A stretch of DNA of 64,000 nt from Usnea hakonensis. Taxonomy: Eukaryota > Ascomycota > Lecanoromycetes > Lecanorales > Parmeliaceae. Made by a program: the position numbers and the translations under genes. Shown here piece by piece: positions 44,182 through 55,417 of the stretch; position 1 is the stretch's first letter, and every line of letters starts with the position of its first letter. The DNA lies in the NCBI GenBank assembly GCA_013423325.1, contig BLJB01000007.1, positions 153,198 to 217,197 on the forward strand, given 5' to 3'. The notes below the pieces were generated by a model. It had not been told where the DNA came from. It searched no databases and saw nothing but the letters and a program-made list of their open reading frames with translations.

Positions 44182-46098
44182 GTTGTTTATCCTGTAGAGC
44201 ACCAGGGGGGGTAGCGTTTCAAATTGTTCGTGGTCTTGGAGGAAAAAAAAAGTAGAGCTGCATCTCTCTGACGTGATCGAAATCCCCTTCCTTCTTTCTT
44301 TCCCTGCCTTAAAAAAAGATGAGTAAGGAGCGAGCGCGCTGGTGGGTCATTGTATATATGGCTGTTGTCTGGAAGAAAAATGGTGTATGAGAGATGTGTA
44401 CCGCCTGCATGGCCCACTCTATTCAAGTAATAATCAATCACACGTAAGAAGAATCTTTTAATGAATCGTTTTTGGAGAGAGATGAGGGTTTTCATCGTGC
44501 TTTACCGTTCGGTTCCCAAGGACATTATGAAAAGATACTCCGTAGCGCAGCTCTTTCTTCAGGGTAGAAAAAAAAAAGGTTGAAATGACACCAAATGTCT
44601 TTGTTCCTCACTCACTCAGCTCACTCAGCTCCCTCCCCACTCACTCACTCAGCTCCCAAATCTCGAACCATCGTAATTCAAAGAAAAAAAGGGCATATCT
44701 CGACTATGTACTCATCCATCGCCCAATAATATTGCAGAACAAACAACCAAACAAACCCCCCCTCCCCCCCCCCCCCCCCCCCCCCCNNCCAAACAAACAA
44801 CCAAACAAACCCCCCCCCCCCCCCCCCCCCTCTTTTCCCAAGCCCAAATCCAAACCCCCCCCCCTCAGCTCAGGAATCATCTATCCATCTATCTATCCCT
44901 TCTCTCAACTCTTGGAGTACTTTAGGTATACCTCCCTTCCCCCACCCTTCCCTCCCCCCACCCCACACCCCCCGCACCTTTTCTTTTTCTTTCCCTTTTC
45001 CTTTTCACTTCACTCTGCCCCGCCCAATACTCTAAAAGAAAGTATTTACAGTACTATAAGGTAGCTAAAGCCCGCTCTGGGATGTATTTAGGTATATAAG
45101 TGCCTACGTAGCTAGCTAGGTAGGTAAGCTAGGTGAGCTAGGTAATGTGTATAGAGAGAGAGAGAGGGAGGGGTGAGGGGGGGGGAGAAGGGGGGGAGAA
45201 GATGGAGGGGGGGAGGATGGGAAGGGAGGAGGGGGGAAGGAGGATGGGGGGGTGAGAAAGAGGAGAGGGGTGTGGATGGATAAGGTTTTTTTTGAATATG
45301 GTGGCTGATTGATTGGTTGATTGATTGATTAATTGATTGATTGATATAGGGAGAGGAGAGGAGGATGAGGTATCCCATGGGATAGGTTTTAAGGAAGGAA
45401 GGTGAGAGAAAAGTTCTTCCCCCCCCCCCCCTCGAAGCTCTGGGGGGGATGAGAGGGAGTAGGGAGTAGGGATGGGTTCTGAGTTGTATGTATGTATCTT
45501 TTTCTTATTATGGCTTGTGCGTTCTCTATGTATCTTTGCTTATTACGGCTTGTACGTTCTCTATCTTCTTTTTATATTTAATATTAACTACCTTAGAAAA
45601 AAGTACCCTACCCATGAACCCATCTCAGATAGAGATATTTGCAAAGTATGGAAGGGGTCTGGATTGATGTTTGTAGGTAGGTAGGGTTGGTTGGCTTTGG
45701 AATGGGATTGGGGTTGGGATGCGGGAGGAGTGAGGGGGGGGGGTTTTGTGTGAGAGAAAGGGAGATGGAGTGGAGGAGAGTATAAGGCACGTCGGGGGCT
45801 TATGGGTTTGTGCTGAGAAGGAAGGGCAGAAGAGAAGGGAAGGCCCGCTTGGGGGGGGAAGGAGGGTTAATACTGCGTGGATGCTGGGTTTACATGGTTG
45901 GGTCATGAGAGATGAGGTACCCATCTTGGCGGATCTGTCTGTCCTTCTTGTGCAGTAAGTCGTCGGGATCTCGTTTGATGTTTTCCTTCCTATCTCACAT
46001 AGCTGAAGTACCGCATTGAAGAAACCTACCTAAATCGCTGCCACTGATCGTCAGCCATACCTAGTCCGCGCCCTATCCAGCCAGCCTTCATACCCAGC
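44182..46098. other. Intergenic, low-complexity stretch with an assembly gap
   Basis: No gene is supported between the convergent ferritin-like and MYND genes. The stretch holds C-runs around the two N bases, purine (GGGGA) tracts at 45165-45270, a GATT microsatellite at 45303-45345, and G-rich patches near 45730 and 45850. Confidence 0.6.
44744..44830. repeat. C-run repeat with unresolved bases (NN)
   Basis: AAACAACCAAACAAACC followed by a run of about 20 C occurs on both sides of two undetermined bases at 44787-44788. The second copy reads CAAACAAACAACCAAACAAAC and then C to 44830. The duplicated flank suggests that two contig ends with the same sequence were joined rather than overlapped. 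Confidence 0.85.
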
Positions 46099-47256
46099 TT
46101 ACTCCCGCCTCGACTCGTCCACGTTCTCCATGAATTCTTCCATAAAATCTTCAAACACGCTCGGCTTCAAATAGCCGATGACTTCCTCCCTCGTCATCTC
46201 CACCAGCCCACCACCCAATGCATTCTCGAATAACGGTTGCATCTTGAACTGACAGAATCGGCACAGAGCCTCCACCTGCCTCGTGGTCAGATCTTGACCG
46301 TCACTCCGCACCACGAGCACGCTGCCGACGTCGTTCTGCCATGACATAGGCGCCCATCCCCACCAGTCGTTGCTGGGATCCGCGACACGATGCAGGACCG
46401 TTGCGGGGACGTTTTCGAAAGGGTCGACCAGGTTGTCTTTCCAGAGTTTGTCCCGTGGGTATCTCCTCGTGTGAACTGGTATGCCGACGAGTTGTGATAT
46501 TGGGGCGATGGGGTTGTAGAAGATGGGATGATCTTTGGGTACGTCGACGGCAGAATACACACCAGTGCCAAAAGTCGTCTGGTCCCCTTTGCAGTGTATT
46601 TTGACGCCTCCAAGTTTCCTATTCCTGTCTCGTCCCAGCTCTCCATCCTGCACAGACTCGTTCGCATACGCGATGAAGTAGTCGACGACATTGCGATAAT
46701 CCTGCATGTCGATATCCATGTAATGTGAGGGATCCAAGCCTGGCCCTTTCATCCTCAGGGCGATGATCGGTCCCGCCCATGACATTACTGCAGCGTCACG
46801 GGTAGCTCTGACCACACTTTTGTTCAACTGGGATCCATCGATTCCAAAGGTCTCGCGCCAGACGACTTGCAGGGTATTTGCGCAATTTCGATCACGTAGG
46901 ACGTTGCGTTGGATGAACCTTCTTTCTGCAACGGCGTAGTGCTGGCCGATTTTGCCGCCTAGGTGGTCTTCTACCTGGCTCGATTCATACTCGTATGTGG
47001 CATAGGGGTGTTCATCCGATACTTCGGTATTGCATTCGACCCAAATGAATTGAGGTTTGTCGTCATTTTCAGGGAATAGAATTGCTCGTTTGTAGGAAGG
47101 ATCGGGTCGGCCTGTGTAGGTGGAGTACTGCGAACATAGGAGGCCGTGAGATGGCCAGTCGGTCTGCTGGCATTCAATAGAGCAGTATCTGGCTGAGTGG
47201 CATAGGCCGCAGGGTTTGGTAGAGGGCGAGTGGCAGATTGTGCACGTGGACTCCAT
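46099..47256 (-). CDS. MYND-type zinc-finger protein
   Basis: This intron-less gene gives 385 residues from the ATG at 47256; an open extension upstream begins only with TTG. The MYND finger is at the very N-terminus with Cys5, Cys8, Cys16, Cys19, Cys25, Cys29, His37 and Cys41 in the expected spacing. MYND domains bind proline-rich partner peptides. The rest has no domain that I recognise. It includes a conserved-looking central part (ALRMKGPGLDPSHYMDIDMQDYR, DPFENVPATVLHRVADPSNDWWG) and a charged C-terminal helix (VFEDFMEEFMENVDESRRE). A role as a regulatory or adaptor protein is likely but unproven. Confidence 0.88.
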   Translation of the reverse strand: MESTCTICHSPSTKPCGLCHSARYCSIECQQTDWPSHGLLCSQYSTYTGRPDPSYKRAILFPENDDKPQFIWVECNTEVSDEHPYATYEYESSQVEDHLGGKIGQHYAVAERRFIQRNVLRDRNCANTLQVVWRETFGIDGSQLNKSVVRATRDAAVMSWAGPIIALRMKGPGLDPSHYMDIDMQDYRNVVDYFIAYANESVQDGELGRDRNRKLGGVKIHCKGDQTTFGTGVYSAVDVPKDHPIFYNPIAPISQLVGIPVHTRRYPRDKLWKDNLVDPFENVPATVLHRVADPSNDWWGWAPMSWQNDVGSVLVVRSDGQDLTTRQVEALCRFCQFKMQPLFENALGGGLVEMTREEVIGYLKPSVFEDFMEEFMENVDESRRE

Positions 47257-48301
47257 GGCCTCAGAGCTTGGGAGTAGGGAAAAGATGGAGAGGTTGTCAA
47301 TAGGAAGGATTGGAGGTAGATAAAAGAGTGAGTGTATAATGATTGCTTGTGGAGGAAGAGCGGGGTCCTCCGTCCACAACAAGCAGATTGCCAGTATGCA
47401 GAAATTGGAATCAATAGAGACGTCTGAAACATGTATGTACCAGGCTGGACGGGACAGATAGCAGACTGAAAAGCTAATACATGATACTATGCATGAGGAC
47501 TGACTTTAGTAAGGTGAGCTTTGAGACTATACACTGTCACTTGAGATTGGTCACTTCCATTAAACAAGAATAGAAGTAGAAAATATCAAGCTGAGAGAAA
47601 GAAAGAGAGGAATTGTCCAAGGTCAAGGTAATGCTCCCACAGTGATACAAGTCATGCACGTTGGAAAGCTGCTTCTTTTTACGGCTAGCCATATCCAGTA
47701 TAGCTCGCTTGACCAGACGGAAAGATACCTACAGGCCTGCACAGCAAATATTCTGACGTGGACCGCATTTCAGTAGACCCATCAATGTCTAGCAAAGTCT
47801 TTGATGAATTCAGATAGCCACCCTCGATAGCTTATGTATGCAGGCTTCCAGTGGTAAAGCAAGCAGAGCAGCGGCGGTGGGGGATGGACACAGAATACTT
47901 GTGGTGTCCTACACTTTCACTTGTGTATTTCTCCGAGCTCTTCGATTGACACGGCGGCCCACGCGTGAATGATAATATTATTTGAGGACCCGGAGTCGAT
48001 CTGATCTGAGCATTTGTGTAGAGGCAAGGTAAATCTTGTGACAAAATGTAAATGATTCATAATTGCTAGGAAGTCTCGCCTGCTGAGTCTATCGTGACCC
48101 ACACACCTTGACGCCAGTATGGTGGGCATTTGTAGCATGTCGAGGTTTGGGGAATATACAAACATTGCTTGACCTTCTTTTCCAAATCCTGTAGCTCCAG
48201 AATGCTCCTGATGACTTTCCGTGATGCAGCCCTTGTTCTGGCCATTCCGATATTTCATTTGACCTTGTTGCCATGTTGTCGTTGTGTGCGTGATAAAGTC
48301 T
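47257..48301. other. Intergenic
   Basis: No gene is supported. The interval carries the MYND gene promoter and the 3' region of the HSP70-like gene. An open frame (48351-47917) that overlaps the end of the HSP70-like gene has no family resemblance. Confidence 0.5.
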
Positions 48302-50756
48302 TTACCTGAAGCGAGCGGTGCATCGGCCCATGACTTCGCCTTGGCAAACAAGCTCAGCGTTGAATTCTGAGCCGTCTAGGGCGAGTAGGATGTCAAAGTA
48401 GACACCTGCAAAGTCTCGTCAGCATCGATGCCTATAGTTGCGAAAACGAGCGGATAGATGGAAGATCGACTCACGGTAAAAGGTTCCCTGCGGTGTGTCC
48501 ATGCGCTCAAAATCTTTTTCAAGATTCTTGCGCGAGAGGTCTGATGTCAGGGTCACGACTTCCTTGATACCTGAGCAAGTCAGTCAATACGTCCAACGAG
48601 AGCGAAGCACAAAAGGGAACTCACGAGGGTCCTTGGTGTATTCCGGACAAACGTCCTCATCGCACGCATACAAGATATCCTCATACATCAATGTTGCCCC
48701 CGGTGCCACTTGTCTAAAGAAGCTAACTTTCACTGGCTCTCCAATCTTGACCCTCTGTCCTTTCTGCACGAAGATCTGCCGAGTATATTTGCATCGATCT
48801 TTGCCGTCCAAACTTGGCACACGGTATTGTTCAGGGTGATGGCCCTCTTTGAAAGGTTGAAGGGTCGCCATGAGATAGTGGCGGCGGGCTACACGGGAAG
48901 TGATGACGCGCTCGGTGATACCAGCCGTGACAGCGCCTTTGACTATGGCAGCCACAGAGTCCATAGGGCGGACGACCTTGGCTTGGAATTGTGGAGGCAC
49001 GTGGAGTTTGATTTGTTGAAAGAGGTATTCAGAAGCCCCGAAGCCGCCGACGACAAGGACATTCTAGGAGAGACACATTAGTACCGATTCTGGCAGAACA
49101 GGGCGCGCAGGAAGAGCTTACCTGTAGGATTCTGTTCTGGGCTTGAATGGCGATGATTTGGTTGCGGACAAGTTCCAATATGCGGTTAACGACGGGCTCG
49201 AAACATTGCAGGATTTCTTCATTTGTGAATGTCATGTAACCCTCTTCGATACCAGCGTCTGGGAATTCGGCTTCAATTCCAACATCAACAGCCCACTTCT
49301 GACCGTTGTTGCGGAAGTCTGCTTTTATCCTGTTTTCAAAGTCCATGATACACTTTGCGTAAACCTTGCCGGCAGTCTTTGATCCGTCGGGCAACTTCAT
49401 CTTGCGAATCTTTGCTCGGAGGATGTTGCTGAAATTTCGATTCAGTGCGGTCGAACCGCACGAGTCTCCAGATCCGGCTGTACATTCTGCGACTGTGAAG
49501 GGCGTCTCTTCTTCAACCTCGTAGGCGATCAAATCCACGGTGCCTCCTCCGCAATCGACGATGAGGAGTGCCTCCCTGATCTTCAAATTGAGGAGGCCGG
49601 TCTTTGAACAGAACATCGCAGCCGCCTCGGGTTCTGTGATCAGAGTGAGCCGGTTATCATTCTCATCTCGTAAGAAGCCAGCTTGTATGGCAGCAGCACG
49701 AGTCGCAGCCTTGCCGGCATCGTTCCAGATAGCCGGGACGGTAAGAAAGTATCGGATGTTGCGCTCTTCCCTGTTGAAGACTTCGCCCAAGGTCTTCTGT
49801 AATTGGTTTCGCATGGCTTGCCGTAATTTAAAGAGATAATCCGCCGCAACATCGATCTCTGACTTTCCCGGGGGAAGGGGTGGGAGGTTTATGGGATCGA
49901 TGTAGGTGTTTCCCGAAAGCATGAGCTGTAGCTTGAACCATTCCACCTTTTGCACACCAGGTTTGGGGTATCCAGTAGGAGCAAGCGCCTCGGCTATATC
50001 TGGGCCCCAGCCGACGACTTTCTGGTACTGGTCATAGTAGAGCACCGTGGGTATCTGTTTCAATTAGCGCCGAACATGGCTAAATGATTTGAATCGCCAC
50101 ATACCTTTTGTTTGGTCTGATTGCCTGCACCTGGCCATTCTGTGATGATGTCTTCTTTCGCCTCGGTATTTGTCGCAAACGCAAACGCGACACCTGAAAA
50201 GGTGGTACCCTGAAATGAGTCAGACGCGGATGCAGGGCCCGTTCAAGGCTCGATTACATACGAAGTCAATGCCAACGATTAGCTGTGCCTTGCTTCTTCC
50301 CGCACCTTCGACTTCGACCGCTTGTGGTCGTCCACCGTACTGTCCCAGAGTGGGTTGAGGCGCACTCATGCCCTGGGCTTGGCCGTATCCACCACCGTAT
50401 CCTGGTGGTTGGGAAGTGCCTCCCAGGGCTGGATGGCCTTGGGAGTAGGCGCCAGTGTTGACGGGAGGTTGATGATGGGCGACCTGTTGTTGCGGAGGCA
50501 TCGGGCTTTGCGCTCTGTTGGGGTTGGGAGCGTTGGGATTGTAGGTATAGCTGGGAGGGCGGCCAAGGCCATTCTGGGGTGGATTCATTGGGAGACTGGT
50601 GGTTGACGAGGTGCTGCCTGGGGGAGTATGAGCGATGCCGTTGGTGGAAGCCGAGGGAGCAAGGGTGGTTGTGCTCGGTTGTTGAGGTAGGGATACGTTT
50701 CTTGGTGATGTGCGCTTGGAACCGAAGGGGCCAAAACCTTTGAATCGTGAATTCAT
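48302..50756 (-). CDS. HSP70-like ATPase with Pro/Gln-rich N-terminal extension
   Basis: Six exons (50756-50262, 50209-50105, 50054-49122, 49063-48625, 48570-48475, 48405-48302) with introns of 50-69 bp give about 723 residues. The first 155 residues are a disordered Pro/Gly/Gln/Ser-rich extension (PPQNGLGRPPSYTYNPNAP and similar). The actin/HSP70 ATPase fold follows: the phosphate-1 loop GIDFGTTFSGVAFAF crosses intron 1, LIVDCGGGTVDLIAYE is phosphate-2, and NVLVVGGFGASEYL is the adenosine motif after intron 3. The C-terminal part (YFDILLALDGSEF, LVCQGEVMGRC) replaces the usual peptide-binding lid, as in fungal HSPA12-like proteins. A donor-like GTAAAG overlaps the stop, so an extra 3' exon is possible but not needed. 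Confidence 0.92.
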
Positions 50757-53700
50757 CAAGTCGATACTATCAATTGAAGAAGAAATATGGAAGGTCAAAA
50801 GAGATTAGAAAAGGTGACGAGATTGCGAACAAAGAGGAAGGCACAGTCAGATGTTTGGGGGAGGGGGGAGGGGTCTAGTAGCGGAGTGAGGAAGTAATAG
50901 TTGTAGGCAAGGTAAGGTCGTAGGAGGTAGGTAAGGCAGATAAAATTGTAACCCTATCCCGTTCTTAGTGGACAAAATTGAAGAAGGCTGAAGGTGGGAT
51001 GAGATTTGCTTAGAATTGCTGCTGGACTGTTTTCTTAAGTTACTTTGCTACAAAAGAGCGAAGGAAGGAACAAGGCTTGGAGATGATTATTCTGCATAAA
51101 TTCTAGTCCTCGGCTCACTAGCGTCATACAAAATTCTGGGCGGTGCTTCCTTAATAATAAGGCAGATGAAGGTAAGAATAGCAACCCCCAGTAGGCGGAG
51201 TTACAAGCTGTAACTGTTGGAATGGGAAGGGGAAGCAGGAAGAATTCGGGCAGCGGGATGGCTTCAGCATTTGTCTTGTCCTCCTTGTCGCGACTTTTGA
51301 GATAGTAGCCGTTATCATACATGTGCATTTTGATGATGGAATCCACTCAAACGCTGCCCTAGCCTTCTACCCTGGTTCCGACCCGCTGTTAAATCTAGAC
51401 TTTTTTGGAGATTATGCAGACATCATGTCCTGATTACGCCAACAGCAGGGAACATTGAGGCTATATCCAGTCCCATTCATCAAGTGGCGAATTTTCATAC
51501 CTGACTGAAGTAATATTATGTGACTACTCTCATGTCTTCTTCGACATAACCTTGACCCATTTTGTCCCATCATAAATCTAATCTCAAGCGGGATCGCTAG
51601 CAGGGTAGCTTTGCCACCTGTCGACGATGAAGAACCAAATGCGCGAAGATTTGACGAAATCTGGTCTTCATCTCTTCTGCAATGGGAGCTCAATCGACTC
51701 GATGCCTTGTAGACTTTAGGTTCCAATGAAAACACAGCATCATAAGAGTAATTGCATCGCCCTCGCCATCCAGGAATATTCCACGGTGTGCAATTTGTGC
51801 GCGAAGAATTCCCACGGCTTCCTAGTACAATGATTGATGGGCTGCGACCATGTGCCCTGATTCTATCCTGTAGTTGGACCCTGCAATGCTAGGCGACATT
51901 CCTGGGTTACATTAGCTTTAGCTCTGTTGCAACCGGCCTGCCACGAGTCTACATACCAAGATTTTATCTGTCCCGGCCGCTGCTTCCGTCTGAAGAACCT
52001 GGTTTATATCTTCTTCCAAATAAATGCCCTTCTTTCCTCCACATTGATTCATGAATTGTGGTATCGTTTGGTCCTGCTCTCGCTTGGATACAGTGGACTG
52101 GCTCATGTCTTCTGAGGATGACGATATCAATTTCAACCCTGTTCCAAGCTTCTCTTCGGAACATCGAATCTACCGGGGATTGCGTTTAGATGGGAGGCTC
52201 CCTCGTAGCCTAGCGTCTTGCACAGTGCTCAAAAGGGAGAGTCTTCCTTTGAGGAAAAGGTTGCGAGCTTTGCCAGACGGTCTTGCGCTTGCGACGCAGA
52301 GGTTGATTGTCTACACTGGTGTAAGCGATAGTATAGCTCGATCGAAGCATGAACCTCTCACCCAGGATGGAAACATCTCACGTCCATGCCGGTACCATCA
52401 CGAGATACAGCTAAACTTCATCCCTATCCTCATCTGGATCGCACCTTCGCTCTCACTGCTTGGCGAGTCCTTTGTCGGAGTAACTCTGCAAATTCTCAAG
52501 CCCGCCGAGAAGCATAGATCCGCTTGGTAGAGATCCCGCGCGTACGTTGGGTTCTCCTCGTCTTGTCGGATCGCGGGGGGCGAGAGTACTTCTTCCTTTT
52601 CGTCAATATGGCAGCATTGGGCGAACAGACAATCATTTGACCGTCCACACTCCATCTAATATCTTCGCCGCCGTCTTCAACTCAAGTAGTACACCCTATT
52701 CCCAGTCAGCCTCAGAACATGCAAGTGCCACATGACAGACACAGCATTGCTCTTCTATCAAGGATTGCTTGACCTACCGCAATCGACATGGAGCCATGTG
52801 TTCCTCTTGTGTTCCTTCAAGAAGATACCTCAACTTCGGCCTCAAAGCAACCTTGGGAGGTGACGCACATTCAGCCCAAGACACGTCAGGTTAACCTGCG
52901 TTCTGCGTCTTGCTTCATGTGTTCTCGAAGGGACTTGAGTGGTTGACTTCAAAGCTCTGCGTAAAAACGGGATTGTGTGACGGCATCCTGTGAAGACGCG
53001 AGGGGCCCGTCGTTCCACTCTGGCAAGACACTTCGTCCTTGTTTCGGGTGTAGGATGTGCTGCTAGAGCGGGGGTGAGGGGTTGCAGGCGATTCCTAGAG
53101 GAGATCGGCGCAGATGCGGTCGCACATTGGCCGTAGTTTGAGCTGATAGTCCGAGAGCCTAGGACAACGCATTATTAGTGTCTTGGCGGCTGGTCGATGG
53201 CCTAGCATTGGGTGTGATTGGCTTCTCTGCGGTAGTCCGTGACGTTGCTGCTTGCTCGGTGCTTGAGGAGCTCTGTTGCGACGGTGGGTCCGGGTCTATG
53301 TCTGATGTGTCTCTTCGCAGAGAAGGCGGTGAAGGGATGGAGCTGGTAGATCAAGTTATTTACGAATCGGTTGTACTGCAGGTAGCTGACAACTAGAACG
53401 GAGATAATTGGCAATGAGGGGGGATAGGCTCATTCAAGGAAGGCTTTGTTTTGTGCTATCCCTCGGACCGGGTCTAGCGTCCTAATTCACTTTAGCCCAT
53501 TGGCTGCAGCATGTCAAAGCTCTATGGCTCGTATTTCGGAGCAAGAATTGAGGTTAAAGTATCCAAGATGTCATTGGGTGCTTTGTTCCTGAGAGTTATG
53601 AGACTAAGTCCCGAGATTTCCTTTATTCCCGAGCTTACCTTAGTGGGGTCACGAACGGATTATTTGGAAAACAACTAAGGTAAAGTAAAGTGAGCAGCAT

Positions 53701-55417
53701 CTTCCACCCAGCTGAGTACTCTACTCTATCTACGTGAAGTGAAGAAGCCTGAAAGCAGCCCATCTAAACGCTGAGTACGAGCGAATAATCGAACGCTTTC
53801 ATTCATTGAAGTTTGAACAGAGCTTGAAACTCAAGACACTTTACTCTATCTAGCTGAGTACTTTACTTTACTGCATGATTATCATGCACCATCACTCATA
53901 AGAAAGGGTTAACCGCATTTGGTTTGGGTACTGTAAGGTAAAGTAAGGTAAAGTAAGGTAAAGTAAGGTACGAATGGAAAGTTTCGGGGCACACCCGAGG
54001 CAGCTTGCCTGACCAAGCCTTTGCTGAATACCTCACTTGATCTTAATAATATACTTAACTTAGGGACAAGAAGAGCATGCCAGTATTTGGAATAAACCCC
54101 CCCAAAATTGTTGCAGAATGCACTAGTCGTTCATTGTTCTCCTCTGGTTGCGGAGCTCTACTTCATTCATTGAGCCTGTCAGGGTTCAATTCTACTTCCA
54201 CCAATCTCATCTCAATCCTTAATCTCCTCCATGCTTCTGAGTGCAAGTCAATCTGACCCTGCATGATGAAGCGAGATTGAAATGCGTGCCGAATACGAGA
54301 CAGACTGAGCTGTCCCCTGCCTTTCTCCGCAATGTGACGCTCACCAGGGTCATATCTTCACTACTAGCTGGCCTTCACCCACTAGCCTGCGCAAATCCTT
54401 TCCGTTTGCAGCCGATGCAGCCAATGCATCAACGGTAACCATGCCACTATCGGCAGCTTACTGCCAGGAGCATCAAGCATATTGTAAGGCTACGCTAATA
54501 GAGTCTACCCAAGTATACGGTGCTAATGCATCGTCACCTTGACGTACTCCACTAGTCTTGTCCAACGAGCCAAGCGAGATTCGATTAATCCAAGCGCGAG
54601 GTCCTTAGTCCAAGTTTTGATCTACCCACACAGCAATGCACCAGCGGCTAGCTTTCACACAACACCAATCAGACTTACGCCGTCTCTTTATCTCTTCACC
54701 GCTCCAGGATTTGACTTCCGGCGGTCCAATCCCAGCTGCATTTGCCGCCCAAGGGTCGAACCGCTCACGGCGTTTCGAAATAATCCGGCCTAGCTAATAT
54801 GCAAATCATTGTCAAGGGGAGCAACTAAGGTGCTTCCGTGATTAGACGTATGCATAACAACACCGTGAGACTACGAAACTGGGGCATCCAGCGCCCAGAT
54901 GCATCTAATTGGACCATATGGCCCTGGAGCGGAAGTCTTCGGCCTCATCGAGTCGGTGAAGCGAAGCGAAGCTAGTGGAGTCCGACATGACATAGCGGCC
55001 TTAAATTGAAGTATCGGACTGAAAAATTCGTGCAGATATGTTGCTGGTAGATGCTCCCTTCTTGTTTTGTTGTCGACTCTTCGTAACACCCCCCACCATT
55101 GCTCGCTCAATCACAGCGCGCCCACCCAACTCAGACTTTTTCTCATCGATACCTGATCCAAATAATACTCTCCAGCAGGAAGCGACTCCGCAATACATCG
55201 TAACATCTCGCAAGACAACGCACCTCCCGGATTTCCCAAGTCCCTCCCTTCCATTTAACGGCCATTGCTTCCAATTTCTCCCATTGCTTCCAATTGCTAC
55301 TTGCACAACACATCATGTAAGCAAACTATCCTGATGAGTCCGCATGTAACTGTCTTGAAGTCATTTGTAAGGTGTGTAAAGAGTTGCTGATTGGAGAATA
55401 CCACAGATTTCTCGGCA
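50757..55417. other. 4.6 kb gene-poor stretch between divergent genes
   Basis: No gene can be supported here. The longest candidate (52105-52530, 141 codons) has no family resemblance. Composition is ordinary, CA and TG are frequent, and stops are frequent too, so this is not a RIP block. Short elements made of GGTAAAGTAA or its complement recur between 53,640 and 53,975. Non-coding RNAs or decayed genes could be present but are not recognisable by eye. Confidence 0.5.
53933..53970. repeat. AAGTAAGGTA decamer repeat
   Basis: Three perfect AAGTAAGGTA units (53941-53970) follow a partial one. Similar AAGGTAAAGTAAAG and complementary ACTTTACTTTAC motifs lie within the preceding 300 bases (53680 and 53860), and AGGTAAGGTAAG occurs near 36841 and 50911. 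Confidence 0.8.

Noticed and set aside
44585..45064. Proline-rich frame running through the NN gap
   Set aside because: Created by homopolymer C-runs and undetermined bases, not by coding sequence.
52105..52530. 141-codon plus-strand frame in the gene-poor stretch
   Set aside because: The composition is protein-like, but there are no recognisable motifs and no supporting exons. Could be revisited with transcript data.
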